The notes beneath the pieces were generated by a model. The model was not told the origin of the DNA, did not search any database, and saw nothing but the letters and a program-made list of their open reading frames with translations. From the NCBI GenBank assembly GCA_965644295.1, contig CBFFRP010000436.1, positions 25,160-89,159 on the forward strand: a stretch of DNA of 64,000 bases, written 5' to 3'. Shown in pieces: positions 20,592 to 31,183 of the stretch (position 1 is the first letter of the stretch; the number at the start of each line of letters is the position of its first letter). The DNA is from Paraphysomonas bandaiensis (lineage: Eukaryota > Chrysophyceae). The translations under genes and the position numbers were made by a program.

Positions 20592-22510
20592 GTGGAACTC
20601 ACAGATGAGGAACTCTTTGGATGTATGCCGGAGCGCCTTCGTCCATTGCCGCACAAGACTCGAGGAAAAAGGATATATAAGTATCAGAATCTTACCGGAA
20701 AGAAGCTCACGATGGAGGAAAAACTATGGCTACTTAAAGAGGTGGACTTTCAGTTTGGCGACAGACCAGGTCAAAATAGAACCAAGAAAGGGCTAGTTCG
20801 ACGATACAGTTTGTATAAGAAGTTCTTCGCTCGAAATTGGAAGACGTATAAAGAATATCAGGTAGCCAAGAATCGAGGTCGCTGGCAGGCTGCTTCGAAA
20901 CCAGATCAATTAAGTAGAGTTAAATCGGCTTTAGCGATCGCCTGAAATAATGCAGATGAAACCTCATATGACCAATTGTGGAAACTTATAAGTACTGAAG
21001 CAGTCGGAGATAAAAGGAAGAGAGGCATAGTTGAACCAGAAAATGAAGGAAAATTAGTTGGCCACGCTACGACGCTGAACTTCATAAAATCTCACAAATT
21101 AACTGTTGGAAACAGACAGCCCATACAAGACCATAGGTTAAAAGCATGCAAGTGTCCACTTATGTCTTATGTGTGGTACCTGATATGTTATACCCTCTCG
21201 GCATTCTTGGAACCATGTTGCAAATGGAACGCAGATGCGTGCACATTTGTATTTGATTTAACTACTTCATCCGGCAAGTACAAAAATAAAACAGTTCGAC
21301 TGCTATATGAGGACGAATATGAATGTTTGCCTGGCGATGTAATTCAAATGAAAAATACACAGAGAGGAAAAAAGAAATCAGACAATTCTAATAAGACTTC
21401 CTTCGCCATCAAGGTAATGCAGATGATAAATGCAGCAGGTGACAATTCGTGCTTTGTTGGGATACTCGCTATCAAAAATATGCCCCCAGATACGTTTCAC
21501 GTTGAAGAAGTTGCAGGTTTAAGTCTGTCCACTCATGTTGGTGCTAGAGGCCTTGTCTATTTTTCAAGGACACGATGTGGCACCAAAGCAATGTGGAAGA
21601 ACTATTTTTTTCGTGTTGTTAAAAACCAACAATTGAAGTTGCCAGAAATACGCATGATCCTCGCAATCCAGACGGTTCACCAATGAGGAATTTCTTCAGC
21701 ACCGATGAGGAAAGACATCATTATCTCGAGGGCTTACGAAGACGATGTACGAACTATGTTTGAAGAAATTCTTACAGACTATGGTCGGGTTGGTGCAGGC
21801 ACAACGGGAATTCATAATGCCTGCGATCGTCAGCTCACCTATCCGGAAGTCAAAAAATTAGTTCGCAAGCAGTTACTAGATAACAGCTCATGGAGAAATC
21901 AATTCAAAAAGCATTTGATAGTATGAGCCAGACTTTTCCATCTGTTGACTTTGGTAAAGCCTTAAAGGATAAGTACACTCTCGGGTTGAGCATTTTGGTT
22001 GATTGTTTCGACAAAGTAATGAACCGCGAGATGGTTATAAGAGGATTCACTTGCTGTGGCCAAGACGCTGTGCCGGATGAAAGCGGTGTAACTATTGACA
22101 CTTTGCGAAGATGATGTACCAGTGTTATTCAGACATATCGGGTGAACAATTAAAACACATGTATGACTTAACCCCAATGCTTAGCGAGTACATTAGACTT
22201 CGTGGACGCGTAACACATAGCGAGTTGGTTGAGGGGGGTATTAAATCTGGTACCACCACCATTAACCGTGATGATCTCACGCATGTTCGGCATTGGTCAG
22301 AATTGTTAATCACGAAGAAGTGGTTGAAAGATACAAGGCCGAGATGGCTGCTAGAGATCCCGCGGTCATCAGAAAGAGACGGGCCGAGAAAACGCTTCGC
22401 AAGGAAGCTGCAAGACAGCAACAGCTTTCTGATAAGGCGGAAAGGGTAAGAATTAAGAAAGCAGAAAATGTTCTGAGAAAGGAAGCAGAGCGACAAAGGA
22501 AAGAATCATA
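20592..22510 (+). pseudogene. Broken transposase-like gene
   Basis: Four or five adjoining frames read as one damaged protein. An N-terminal basic part has MEEKLWLLKEVDFQFG and KGLVRRYSLYKKFFARNW (20592-20945). A middle part has KWNADACTFVFDLTT and a GLVYFSRTRCGTKAMWKNYF segment (20976-21686). A stretch with FFSTDE or STDGE-like text and TTGIHNACDRQLTYPEV comes next (about 21,680-21,926), then GFTCCGQDAV (about 22,040), and finally a Lys/Arg/Glu-rich coiled coil (to 22510). The spaced acidic motifs and basic N-terminus suggest a DDE-type transposase, but I cannot assign a superfamily. Frameshifts and stops make it non-functional. Confidence 0.5.
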
Positions 22511-22697
22511 AACTTTGGAGAAAAGAAAAGCTGAGTCTCAATCCAAGCGCGGCGCTGCTATTATCGAGAAAAATATTAAAGAACAAATTAGACTGATGGA
22601 AATTGAAGATGCTTTTATCAGTTCTAGCTGATTATGAAACAAGATGTACTCGTACTTAAGAGGAATGGCTGATGGGGTGGAAGATATTCGATTCACT

Positions 22698-22846
22698 GTA
22701 TCGGCAGTCAGCATCTCATTTTGCGGAAATAAATTGAAAGAAAATTCTTCTATATTACTGAACAATAACTACGGCTGGAATACAGATAATTATTGTCTCA
22801 ATATTAGAGGCATCTTGGAACAAAAATAAACGAAGGATGCCGATAC
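22698..22846 (-). mobile_element. ~150-bp inverted-repeat element, copy A
   Basis: The element runs from GTATCGGCAGTCAGCATC to GGATGCCGATAC, so its ends GTATCGGCA and TGCCGATAC are inverted repeats. The interior carries the family signature TCTCAATATTAGAGGCATC and a conserved CGGCTGGAATACAGATAAT block. TA dinucleotides at both ends would fit a Tc1/mariner-type MITE, but the duplication is too short to prove it. Related copies are at 23163 (B), 26936 (C), 62733 (D) and 63126 (E). It lies downstream of the broken transposase-like gene. Confidence 0.7.
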
Positions 22847-22858
22847 TTGTATGCTATT

Positions 22859-22952
22859 GGAGGACTTCCAAAAATGCAACATCCGAAAAAACAAAAAGGT
22901 GGAGCAAAAACAAAAAAATCCAGTGCGGATGTTGCATTTTTGGAAGTCCTCC
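22859..22952. repeat. Perfect 27-bp hairpin
   Basis: The arm at 22859-22885 (starting GGAGGACTTCC and ending ATCCG) is the exact reverse complement of 22926-22952. The 40-base loop is A-rich. Transcription from either strand would give a long perfect hairpin. It starts 13 bases after element A and may be the remnant of another inverted-repeat element or a small-RNA precursor. Confidence 0.85.
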
Positions 22953-23162
22953 ATTGCTCGCACATATTCCCAACTAGAATTATCTAATTTTTGCATAGGA
23001 AATTGATTTTTATAGCTAAATAATAGAGAATTGATTTCTAGATTCCAATTTCCAACATTTTAATTGTAAAGGCTAATAATAGGCATAGTTTGAATATACA
23101 GGTATAATCGTGTATATCTATCCCGTATACAACGTAATACGTACCTTTTCATACTTTTCACC

Positions 23163-23308
23163 GTATCGGCATCATCTATCTGTATATGCCTATCTGTATA
23201 TTGAGACAACAATTATCTGTATTCCAGCCGTAGTTATATATCAGTAATATAGAAGCTTTTTGCTTCAATATACTCCCGAAAAAATAAGATGCTGACTGCC
23301 GATCGATA
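23163..23308 (+). mobile_element. ~150-bp inverted-repeat element, copy B
   Basis: In direct orientation, it begins GTATCGGCATC and ends GATGCTGACTGCCGAT. It shares the ATTGAGACAACAATTATCTG and ATTCCAGCCGTAG blocks with copy A read on the opposite strand. It ends about 30 bases before the second copy of the Crinkler-like duplication and about 80 bases before that gene's ATG. Confidence 0.7.
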
Positions 23309-23337
23309 CGACGGACCACAACAACATTTTTATGTTC

Positions 23338-25530
23338 CATCTCATCAATAGCAGAAACAAACATCCATCTACTGAACAATGCGAGCCGAATGATGAAGCT
23401 CAGGACCACCTCGCGCAGTACGCTGGCATTAGCTTGTCGACGCAATAAGTCTTGTCGATTTCTTTCCATTGACACCAACCTCATCGAGGACACAGAAACG
23501 TACTTTGACTTTAGACCGAAACGAGACAAGAACGAGACCGATTTCCTCGAGAGCTTGGCGAACTGTCGAGTTGAAGCCATTGGGGATGGCATCGATGTGA
23601 TTCGTATTAACAACAAGTTGGGAGTGCCATGGGAATGCTTGGGCCCACAGAAGTTGTTTGTAAGGGAGTTTTATCCTGACTTGTTGAGAGAAATAAGGAA
23701 ACATAAGAGAAGTGTTCTCATTGGAAACCCTGGAATTGGCAAATCCTTTTTCCAGTATTATTACCTGGCTCGAATACTGAATCCGTCATTGTTCGGCCCC
23801 CTTCCTCCTGACTGCTACGGCTCCACCACCCCGCCGAAGATAGTCATCCGCCAGGAGGGCACTTCTACCATGACAATATTCGACATTGCCAATCGCCAAG
23901 CAGAGAGAGTTGATGGTTGTCCAGGTACACTTCTGGACTGTTTTGATCCAGAAACGTCATTATATTTGATGGAACCTGGTAAAGCTGTGGTGGAACCCTA
24001 TTCTGCAAGACTTCGCTTTCCCACTTTGGCCACCGTACCTCCGAATCTGGCCCGATATAAGCAATTCTGCAAGCACGGAGGAATAGCACTGTACATGCCT
24101 GTTTTCACTCTTCGGGAGTTACTTGCGATTGGGAAGTATTTGCTGGAGAACGAGCATGTGCCGGAGTTGCTGCAGCCTGAGTATTCTTCTGAGCAGATCA
24201 CGAAGCGCTTTCACCAATTTGGGGGTATTTTCCGCCATGTGCTGCCGGTATCTCTCGCTTATCTTGATATGTGTCGACGTAGTCAGTCCAAGGCAATAGG
24301 TTCGTGTAATGCACGTGCACTCCTGATCTCCGGCGATATTGAGAGAGCAGACGTCAGTCATTTCATCATGCAATATGACGTGGAGAGGGATGGCGAATTT
24401 TCCTTTCGCAGATATCGCTTGAACTTCGTGAACGAGTCCGTCGCATCTCAAGTTCAAGATAAGCTTAACAAGGGCTCTCTGAGCGACAGGAGATCAGCGC
24501 TGATTCGAAATGACATGACAGGATTTATGGCGGATGCATCTGCTAAGATCTATGAAAGTGTCATTGCGGATCAATTGACATCTGGCGTGCGATGGAGAAA
24601 ACGGGAAGTGATCGCCAGCTCAGAGGGGAAAGTAAGTGAATGGTCCAATTTCTCGTTGAGGTTGAATGAAGCGATTAAGGGGCCCCCTCCTCCGTTCGAG
24701 AAAATGCGGCCACTGGTGCTGTACGTGCCTTCGAATCCGACCTTTCCATTGGTTGAATACATGTACAAGACGGAGCAGGGGGAATTGGTTATGTTTCAGG
24801 TCACCAGAAACAAGTCTGCAAAGAAGATTATCAAGGGGAGTGCTTTGGAGCAGTTATTGGACAAGATTAAACTTCCCGTCGACAAGGTATCGCTGCTGAG
24901 GTTAGTTCTCATCCCATTGCCGTCGCTGGCACAAAGCGCACGATTCGAAGTAGCCGAGGAGGACAAGATCCTAATGAATGCGGCGCTGGAAAATGGTTAT
25001 GAAGTCTGGCATATTCCCAGTGATTATTTGAGCTATTTCGCGGAATGAGAAGGAACTATAGCAGTATTAGTGACAGTGACTTTAAGTCTTGTGCCATCAT
25101 CATCACAGCAAGTGCGCCTGCCTGCCTGCGGCTGAGGGGTCCACTGTGACCTGTGTATGTGTATCTCATATCTATCATGCTAGTGACGTTGTCTACTTAT
25201 TACTGTCATACATAAGAATAGCAAGTTATATTATATGGTATACACAACTCTTGTGATTCAACTAATAAGCAACTTTGTACCACGCACTAGCTACTTCTCT
25301 CATGCATACATAATAGGTATTATCCGGAATCCGCCCGGACCCTTAATATCAAATAATCTCCCTTCTGCCCCCTGCTTTTTGCTTTTAATAGCGATGCATT
25401 GTTTGGCGCTTAGAGGTACGAGGTTTTTAAGTGCTTAAACCCAAGGTTGCTTTAATCTGCCTTGCATTGTTGCCCGCTTATTAGCCTAGTTTTACTAATT
25501 ACTAATAATAAAGAGAAGGCACTGTGACTC
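23338..25530 (+). repeat. Segmental duplication, copy 2
   Basis: This is the second copy of the 16581-18775 segment. It starts abruptly after unrelated sequence close to element B and ends at 25530. There the AATAAA at 25507-25512 is followed by 17 shared bases, and the sequence then changes to an hAT-type end. A three-base deletion just after the stop codon and scattered substitutions distinguish it from copy 1. Confidence 0.95.
23390..25048 (+). CDS. Crinkler/RHS-like P-loop NTPase, copy 2
   Basis: The protein has 552 residues, starts at MMKLRTTS and is about 96% identical to the gene at 16633. Walker A (112-119) and the C-terminal nuclease-like segment are unchanged. Differences cluster at residues 33-45, where nearly every codon difference changes the amino acid, and in short patches in the middle (for example the region after GKAV and the EFxFxxYRLNF segment). 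The frame upstream of the ATG is open but has no start codon, which supports this start for both copies. Function is as for copy 1: a predicted NTPase with a restriction-nuclease-like C-terminus, role in this organism unknown. Confidence 0.75.
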   Translation: MMKLRTTSRSTLALACRRNKSCRFLSIDTNLIEDTETYFDFRPKRDKNETDFLESLANCRVEAIGDGIDVIRINNKLGVPWECLGPQKLFVREFYPDLLREIRKHKRSVLIGNPGIGKSFFQYYYLARILNPSLFGPLPPDCYGSTTPPKIVIRQEGTSTMTIFDIANRQAERVDGCPGTLLDCFDPETSLYLMEPGKAVVEPYSARLRFPTLATVPPNLARYKQFCKHGGIALYMPVFTLRELLAIGKYLLENEHVPELLQPEYSSEQITKRFHQFGGIFRHVLPVSLAYLDMCRRSQSKAIGSCNARALLISGDIERADVSHFIMQYDVERDGEFSFRRYRLNFVNESVASQVQDKLNKGSLSDRRSALIRNDMTGFMADASAKIYESVIADQLTSGVRWRKREVIASSEGKVSEWSNFSLRLNEAIKGPPPPFEKMRPLVLYVPSNPTFPLVEYMYKTEQGELVMFQVTRNKSAKKIIKGSALEQLLDKIKLPVDKVSLLRLVLIPLPSLAQSARFEVAEEDKILMNAALENGYEVWHIPSDYLSYFAE

Positions 25531-25570
25531 AGGCTTGCGTAACCATTAATGGTAATGGCCATAAAAGTGG
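25530..25570 (+). mobile_element. hAT-type element end (single terminus)
   Basis: Exactly where homology to copy 1 stops, the sequence becomes CAGGCTTGCGTAACCATTAA. This matches the terminus of the small hAT-type element at 61164 (CAGGCTTGCGTAACAATTAA). The eight bases before it would be the target site. No opposite end was found before 26.9 kb, so this is a truncated or rearranged relic. Confidence 0.55.
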
Positions 25571-26935
25571 GGGAGTGATGTAGTGCCCATTTTCAGATGA
25601 TTAAGATCGTTGTAAGAGAATTTTAAGTTAGTCAAACTAGATAGATTACTTTATTATAATTGTATACACAATTGTGTGTGTTGTCATGTAACACATGTCA
25701 ACAACATGATAAATTATTCTTTCGTTCATGTCAACCACTGCTCAACTTCCGTATCTTGAATCGTCATGATATAATACTTCAGTTTCACAGTTATAGCTAT
25801 ATAGCACCTTTGACTATTGACTATGTATTACTGTTTTTCACATTGTATTTAACGTATTCTACAGGACTATCTTAGAGAACCATACGTATTCCAACATTAC
25901 TCCGGCAGCTTCTTAATTAATTTAGGTAGTAGGCTGCTCAAAGTGCATTTTAAATCCATAAAACAAGCAAGCTATCGCCATGAATCTCCTATATCCATAG
26001 ATACAAATAGTTGTTATATATAAGAATAGTCGCTGGTTTGTGATTTACTGTAAATCCTAAAATCACATAAAGTATGCTTATATTGTCTATTATAAAATTA
26101 TACGCCTAATGGCTGTGTATCGCCTTTTGAAAATAAAATTTGATTGCATCTAAAAATACTATAACGGCTATAATCGCTAGGTACAGCATTACTCACATAG
26201 CTAATTTTAGCACGAATTTCTTTTTTCTACTACTATAATGTATAATATTATTAATAAACATTATAAATATCGAATCTGACCGTATTGCAATTTATCTAAC
26301 ACTATAATAATATGCCATATACATATGAAGTGGCAGTGTGTAACATGCAAACGTTAATATACACAAAATTAATTAAGTGAATATAAAAGACAATGTTATC
26401 ACGCATTGCATCAATAACAGATCCTCCAGACAGCATAATATAATAATTAATAATCTGCTACGATATACATTCACGTCCATTGAACAACAAACAGGACATT
26501 TCTACCAGTACCGACAACGAGGTTTACTCGCGTTATGTGCTCATGTCCAGGAGTCGTGCCTTACAAGGTACCAGACAGCCGGTCTGTTATTGAGCACCTA
26601 CTTCATAAGAAGAGCACCACGAATGCCGCCATATTCATACAATGAGACGCCTCTTCATTGATAGTCATATATAATCATAATGTCATACGGTCATGTAGGC
26701 ATATAGCCATATACGCATATAGGCAGGTCTGTTGCAGAGAGAGCTCAAGTGCAACCTATATGTGCAGTCTCATCTACCCACAGCATACAATCTCAATAAG
26801 CCGCATTTCTTCTATAGATAAGACAGCTGAGGTGTGCAACTCAGAGCTAGTTATTGTACGATAAGCATATGAAGATGCGTGTATATATACATGTGACTAT
26901 GATACATGAGTGCGTGTATACAGCAATATACCACC
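25571..26935. other. AT-rich region without a recognised gene
   Basis: No coding sequence, RNA gene or inverted-repeat element could be supported. A short stretch at about 25,894-25,928 repeats one at 20,031-20,066. Confidence 0.5.
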
Positions 26936-27050
26936 GTATCGGCATTCTTTGTATATTTTTGTTGCAAGGTGCCTCTAATATTGAGACAATAATTATCTGT
27001 ATTACAGCCGTAGTTGTACTGCAGTTATATAGAATATTTTTGTTTCAATT
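26936..27050 (+). mobile_element. ~150-bp inverted-repeat element, copy C (truncated)
   Basis: It begins GTATCGGCATTC and continues through the family blocks CCTCTAATATTGAGACAATA and ACAGCCGTAGTTGTACTGCA, then loses similarity at about 27,050. The right terminus is missing. It ends about 40 bases before the probable start of the next Crinkler-like gene, and its sequence forms part of an open frame upstream of that start. Confidence 0.7.
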
Positions 27051-27090
27051 TGATGCAGCAAACCCTTTTAAACAGTCCCTCTATTTGGAG

Positions 27091-29553
27091 ATGATGCCTT
27101 CGGTTGGGAATGATACTTTCCACACAAAAATTTGGAATCAACTTGAGTGCGCTTTCGATGCCGGTCATCAGAGTGGAAAATTAATAGCTTTGCTTCTAGG
27201 GGTATCTGGCGTAGGGAAAACAAAAACTGCTTATGACATTGGAAAGAAAAATGCATTCGCAATTATAACGAGAATAGTGGAACGTGACACCTTAACAATG
27301 CCATGGCAAACTTTTAGCAGTATACTGAACAACGTTGTAGTTTTGGGAAATCCCAGCCTCAGTGAGAAATGTTCTCTTGTGACTTGTCTCCAATTTGCAC
27401 TTGATGTGTCAATTTCTGCTGCCAAACTCGATGCTTTCAAAAATCTGGTTGAAAATCGACAGCACAGAGGAGAGTGCGACACAAACGAAGCGACCGATTT
27501 GGTAATGAAAGAAGTTGTGTTGAGATGTCAGCGCAACGGGTTGGCCTATTCGCAAGTTAACACTCGCTTCCAGAAACTGCTCCATGAGGCGCTTCGCCAA
27601 ACGGGCTTTATTACTAAAGACGGTGTGTTCGCTGTGCAGTTGTCGTATGTGACAGATATTCTTCTCAAAGAAGTAACCAGAGCCCGGAAAGTTTGGGGAG
27701 AAACGTCCAAAATTGTATGGTTCTACGACGAAATTCAAGCATCCTTGACTATGATTTGTTCTGATCAGAATTTATTTGCTGGTGTGTTCAAGTCCCTTAT
27801 AGGTAGTCATGTGCCACCCGACACTCCAATTGAAGACGATCGCCCGCACTGCAATTTATTTTATGGCATATTAGTTGCCATTCGGATAATGCTGCAGGTA
27901 GTCTCACACGGCCATGTTTTGTTAGGAAATAATATGAAATTATCCCCTGAACTACTTGATCGGAATTCTCCGGCACAGGGCTGCTGTGTATCATATGAAG
28001 AAAAGTTCCACCTAGATGAAGGGGCAATATTGAAAATGCTTGGTACATATCTCACTGACGCCGCTGTTGCTGCGGTTAGTCGTTCCCAGGTACGCTTGCT
28101 TTGCGGCCGACCTCTCTTCATATCCCATTTTTGGACCTGTATGATTAGTTCTGCACGTAAATTAACTGATAAATTTTTTGACATTGGTGAAGTGGTAAAT
28201 AATGCATTGCACTTGGCCTATGACAGCGCTATAGTTGACGCAAAATTCCGGATTGATCGAATGTGGAGCGACTATACTCCATCTGTTCATTCTGCTAGTA
28301 ACATTCGCGGCCTAATGGCTCTGCTTTATCATTCCATTGTCATGAATTCTGGTGGTGGTGGAGTCCAAAAAATGCAAGAAGAACTGAAAGAGGCAATTGT
28401 GCGTGGTATTCTTAACTGCATTGGCAATGAAGACTTAGTTTCACTTGAAGGTGAACCGATCACGAAGCGCGCTTTTATGCTGGTTGGTCATCAACGACTT
28501 GTGCAGAAGACTGATGGGATAATGGAATTGCTCGCGGCGAGAGTAACTATGCCAATGGGATCTGAAAGGTGTGATTTTGGGGAAGTTCTTGAAGCTTGTT
28601 TTCCTTGGTACCTTGTTCGAGAGTGCATTATTGCCGCTAAACCGGTTTGTTTAAGAAGTCTACTAACCCCTTTCCTGACAGCACATGCATCCTGTGAACT
28701 ATTCGCGGATAGACTAGAGGATTATGACGTAATTTTAAATTGTGGGCTTCGATGGGATTCTGATGACCATGACCATTCTCCATTATCCACTCTGAAAACG
28801 AACCCAGACTGCTTAATTCATCACCCCAATGACAATATGGCTGGCCCCGATACCATGCATGTTGCGATAGATCGACGCAACCGGAAACGCACAGTTCCCG
28901 TTTTCTATCAGCTCAAAAATAGACAAACTGGTACAATATCCGGGGCAATGGAGTCATTGAACCTTGGTCGCATGCATCCAAATAGATATGGAGTCATCGA
29001 AACCGCAGCCCATTGCTCGATGCGAGGGGTGCTTGAAGCGGATAGTAATTGGCTAGAACCCATCCGAGTATTGGTTACATGCAAGCCCTTCGAATCTGCT
29101 GTGCTACATCATGTTGCTTGGTTTAATATTCACCAGTTGAAGCGCAGTCCGATTATATTACTCACAGTTAATAAGCGAAATTTAGGTGTCGATATTATGC
29201 AGGAGACAAATACCACCTATTGTGCGCCTCGGGATTGGAAAATCTTGTGGCCCACTCCCGTAAAGCACTCGAATTTACAATGTCCCGTCGAGAGTATACA
29301 ATCTAATTGCAGCAAAGTTTCTCTTTCGGTTAAAATTAGTTGGAAGCTGCTCCCGCTTCAGAGGATGACGAAATCAATAATTTTGGATGCAGTTAGTGAG
29401 CAATTTGACAGAGCCGAAGTTACAAACGCTGTTAGGTCGAGGACTTCCCATTCCGTCACAATAACGTTTGCTCGAATAGTTGATGCGTTTAAAATTGTAT
29501 ACACTAAAAAATTTCGCATCGGTGATAAGGAAATGTTTTGTGAGTTCGCATAA
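27091..29553 (+). CDS. Large Crinkler-like P-loop NTPase with nuclease-like C-terminus
   Basis: The frame is open from 26854 (899 residues), but the first 79 codons lie in repeat element C and flank. The double ATG at 27091 is the more likely start, giving 820 residues. Walker A is at 37-44 (GVSGVGKT) and a Walker B-like VWFYDEIQ at about 207-214. Near residues 604-609 the FYQLKN motif followed by a conserved Gly/Asn-rich stretch resembles the nuclease domain of Crinkler/RHS proteins. There is no close similarity to the two duplicated genes, so this is a different branch of the superfamily. No signal peptide is visible from the second start. The uninterrupted 2.46-kb frame argues for recent function. 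Confidence 0.7.
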   Translation: MMPSVGNDTFHTKIWNQLECAFDAGHQSGKLIALLLGVSGVGKTKTAYDIGKKNAFAIITRIVERDTLTMPWQTFSSILNNVVVLGNPSLSEKCSLVTCLQFALDVSISAAKLDAFKNLVENRQHRGECDTNEATDLVMKEVVLRCQRNGLAYSQVNTRFQKLLHEALRQTGFITKDGVFAVQLSYVTDILLKEVTRARKVWGETSKIVWFYDEIQASLTMICSDQNLFAGVFKSLIGSHVPPDTPIEDDRPHCNLFYGILVAIRIMLQVVSHGHVLLGNNMKLSPELLDRNSPAQGCCVSYEEKFHLDEGAILKMLGTYLTDAAVAAVSRSQVRLLCGRPLFISHFWTCMISSARKLTDKFFDIGEVVNNALHLAYDSAIVDAKFRIDRMWSDYTPSVHSASNIRGLMALLYHSIVMNSGGGGVQKMQEELKEAIVRGILNCIGNEDLVSLEGEPITKRAFMLVGHQRLVQKTDGIMELLAARVTMPMGSERCDFGEVLEACFPWYLVRECIIAAKPVCLRSLLTPFLTAHASCELFADRLEDYDVILNCGLRWDSDDHDHSPLSTLKTNPDCLIHHPNDNMAGPDTMHVAIDRRNRKRTVPVFYQLKNRQTGTISGAMESLNLGRMHPNRYGVIETAAHCSMRGVLEADSNWLEPIRVLVTCKPFESAVLHHVAWFNIHQLKRSPIILLTVNKRNLGVDIMQETNTTYCAPRDWKILWPTPVKHSNLQCPVESIQSNCSKVSLSVKISWKLLPLQRMTKSIILDAVSEQFDRAEVTNAVRSRTSHSVTITFARIVDAFKIVYTKKFRIGDKEMFCEFA

Positions 29554-30014
29554 AGAAATATACCTTGCTCATTTCAATTGCACATATATATTAAAAGTCT
29601 GTTTATTTATCAATAGGCGTTATAAACCTGCACCAACTTAGTAGCTAGTGAATGCTAGACAAACTAGTTAGAGCTCTGCCTGTAACTAATCAGTACAAAC
29701 TTTTTTTATCCTACTATTTGACGCTACGGAAGCTGTTTGTGCGTCGCCGCAAGGTGCGATCACTTCCGCTCTGAGTTCTTAAGGTGAACTTCCCGGATGC
29801 TTGACTTCAGCAGGCAGCCCAACACCCCCGTTACCCTTAAGGTGGGCCCTGTCCCGGATGCCCTTGAGGTGGGCCCATTCCCGGGTGCCTGTTTATATTG
29901 AACTACAACCAACTCCTACGTGCGTACTTGAAGCTTAGTAAAGCCTATCGCTAGTAGCTATGCTGTATTCTATGTAGCAATGAAATATAGAATATACATG
30001 ACTACACTATAGGA
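29554..30014. other. Non-coding region with dispersed repeat
   Basis: No gene seen. It contains a GC-richer block at about 29,790-29,890 with repeated GGTGGGCCC and CCCGG motifs, and one inverted copy of a dispersed repeat at 29706-29771. Confidence 0.5.
29706..29771 (-). repeat. Dispersed repeat family R, copy 1 (inverted)
   Basis: Read on the minus strand it contains TCGCACCTTGCGGCGACGCA, then AAACAGCTTCCGTAGCG and TAGTAGGAT. The same order of blocks occurs at 31184, 47585 and 48041 on the plus strand. Confidence 0.6.
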
Positions 30015-30023
30015 GTAGCTATT

Positions 30024-30981
30024 GGGAAATATTATTCAACCTAGTCAAATTGGTTGAATTACCTAGTCACGCTATTTTTGGTGGAATAACCTAGTCAAAG
30101 TAATAAATGACTCAACCTAGTCAACGTTGGTATTCAACCTAGTCGTTCTTATATCCATTGATTACACACTGTGACTGTCTAAGATACCATCTCACACCAC
30201 ACAATATATTAGTGGCTTACAGAGCATCAAAACAAACACTCAAACATAACAATAAGCTCATATATACATATCTACATAACACAGATGTACGTGTATGTGT
30301 ATGTCTATCTAGCCTATCTGTAGCATGTATGCATATAGCGATGGGTCCCTGTGAGTGTTATGGGGAGGAGGGTCCATGAAGCTGTGGGCATAACTCACTC
30401 TATGATCCGCAGGACATCTTGAGATCTTCATATGCTGTGAGTGATGGCGCTCATCTTCCTTCACTTCAGAACTGAATGAATGACTTCGATTGCTGCATTG
30501 GCTTTCAGGGGTGCATAAATCTCCCTATTTTTAGTCCAACGGAAAAAAAGGAGGTTTTCAGGGAACAAACTTCTAAAAGCAGCATCATTGAAGTGGACTG
30601 TAGAGCAGCATCAGAACATCAGCATCATGAGTGTGTCATCAGTCTTACAGTATCATGAGTGTGTCAACATAGCATCATGAGTGTGTCATCAGTCTTACAC
30701 CGGACATGGTCACCAATTTCTCATTGGAATGCAACGTTATGATGTTATGTATTGCATGTATACAATATCTACATTTATCAATTGATGGATAGAGTATGCT
30801 CCCATGTTTGAATGAAAATTTTTATTTTTGACTAGGTGAATACCATAAAACCTAGTCATTGTAAACTGAAAATATGAATTATTAAATGACTAGGTTTTTC
30901 AACCGCTTGACTAGGTTTTTACACCAATTTTGGTGTGACTAGGAAATTACTCCAATTTGACTAGGTTCAATAATAGATCCC
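30024..30981. mobile_element. Non-autonomous Mutator-like element with 9-bp target duplication
   Basis: The 958-bp element is flanked by the exact 9-bp direct repeat GTAGCTATT at 30015-30023 and 30982-30990. Terminal inverted repeats of about 50 bp begin GGGAAATATTATTCAACC (left) and, on the other strand, GGGATCTATTATTGAACC (right). Both ends carry several CCTAGTCA motifs (five left, six right), typical of subterminal transposase-binding sites. The duplication length and the GG start fit the Mutator superfamily. No transposase is encoded. Inside, a CATCATGAGTGTGTC motif is repeated at about 30,620-30,700. Confidence 0.85.
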
Positions 30982-31183
30982 GTAGCTATTACAAGTATAC
31001 AAAGAAACTGAAAATGTAGTAGCTGTTAAAGATACGATTTGTAGAACAGAATGTTGATGTACCATCCCCACAACCGACCTACATTCTCATCTACACCTAG
31101 CCCCAACCATCCCCCGTCAAACACACGACACAGGCCCGCAAGACACATTGCCCAAAGGCAGACCCCCGACTAACCTCACTACA

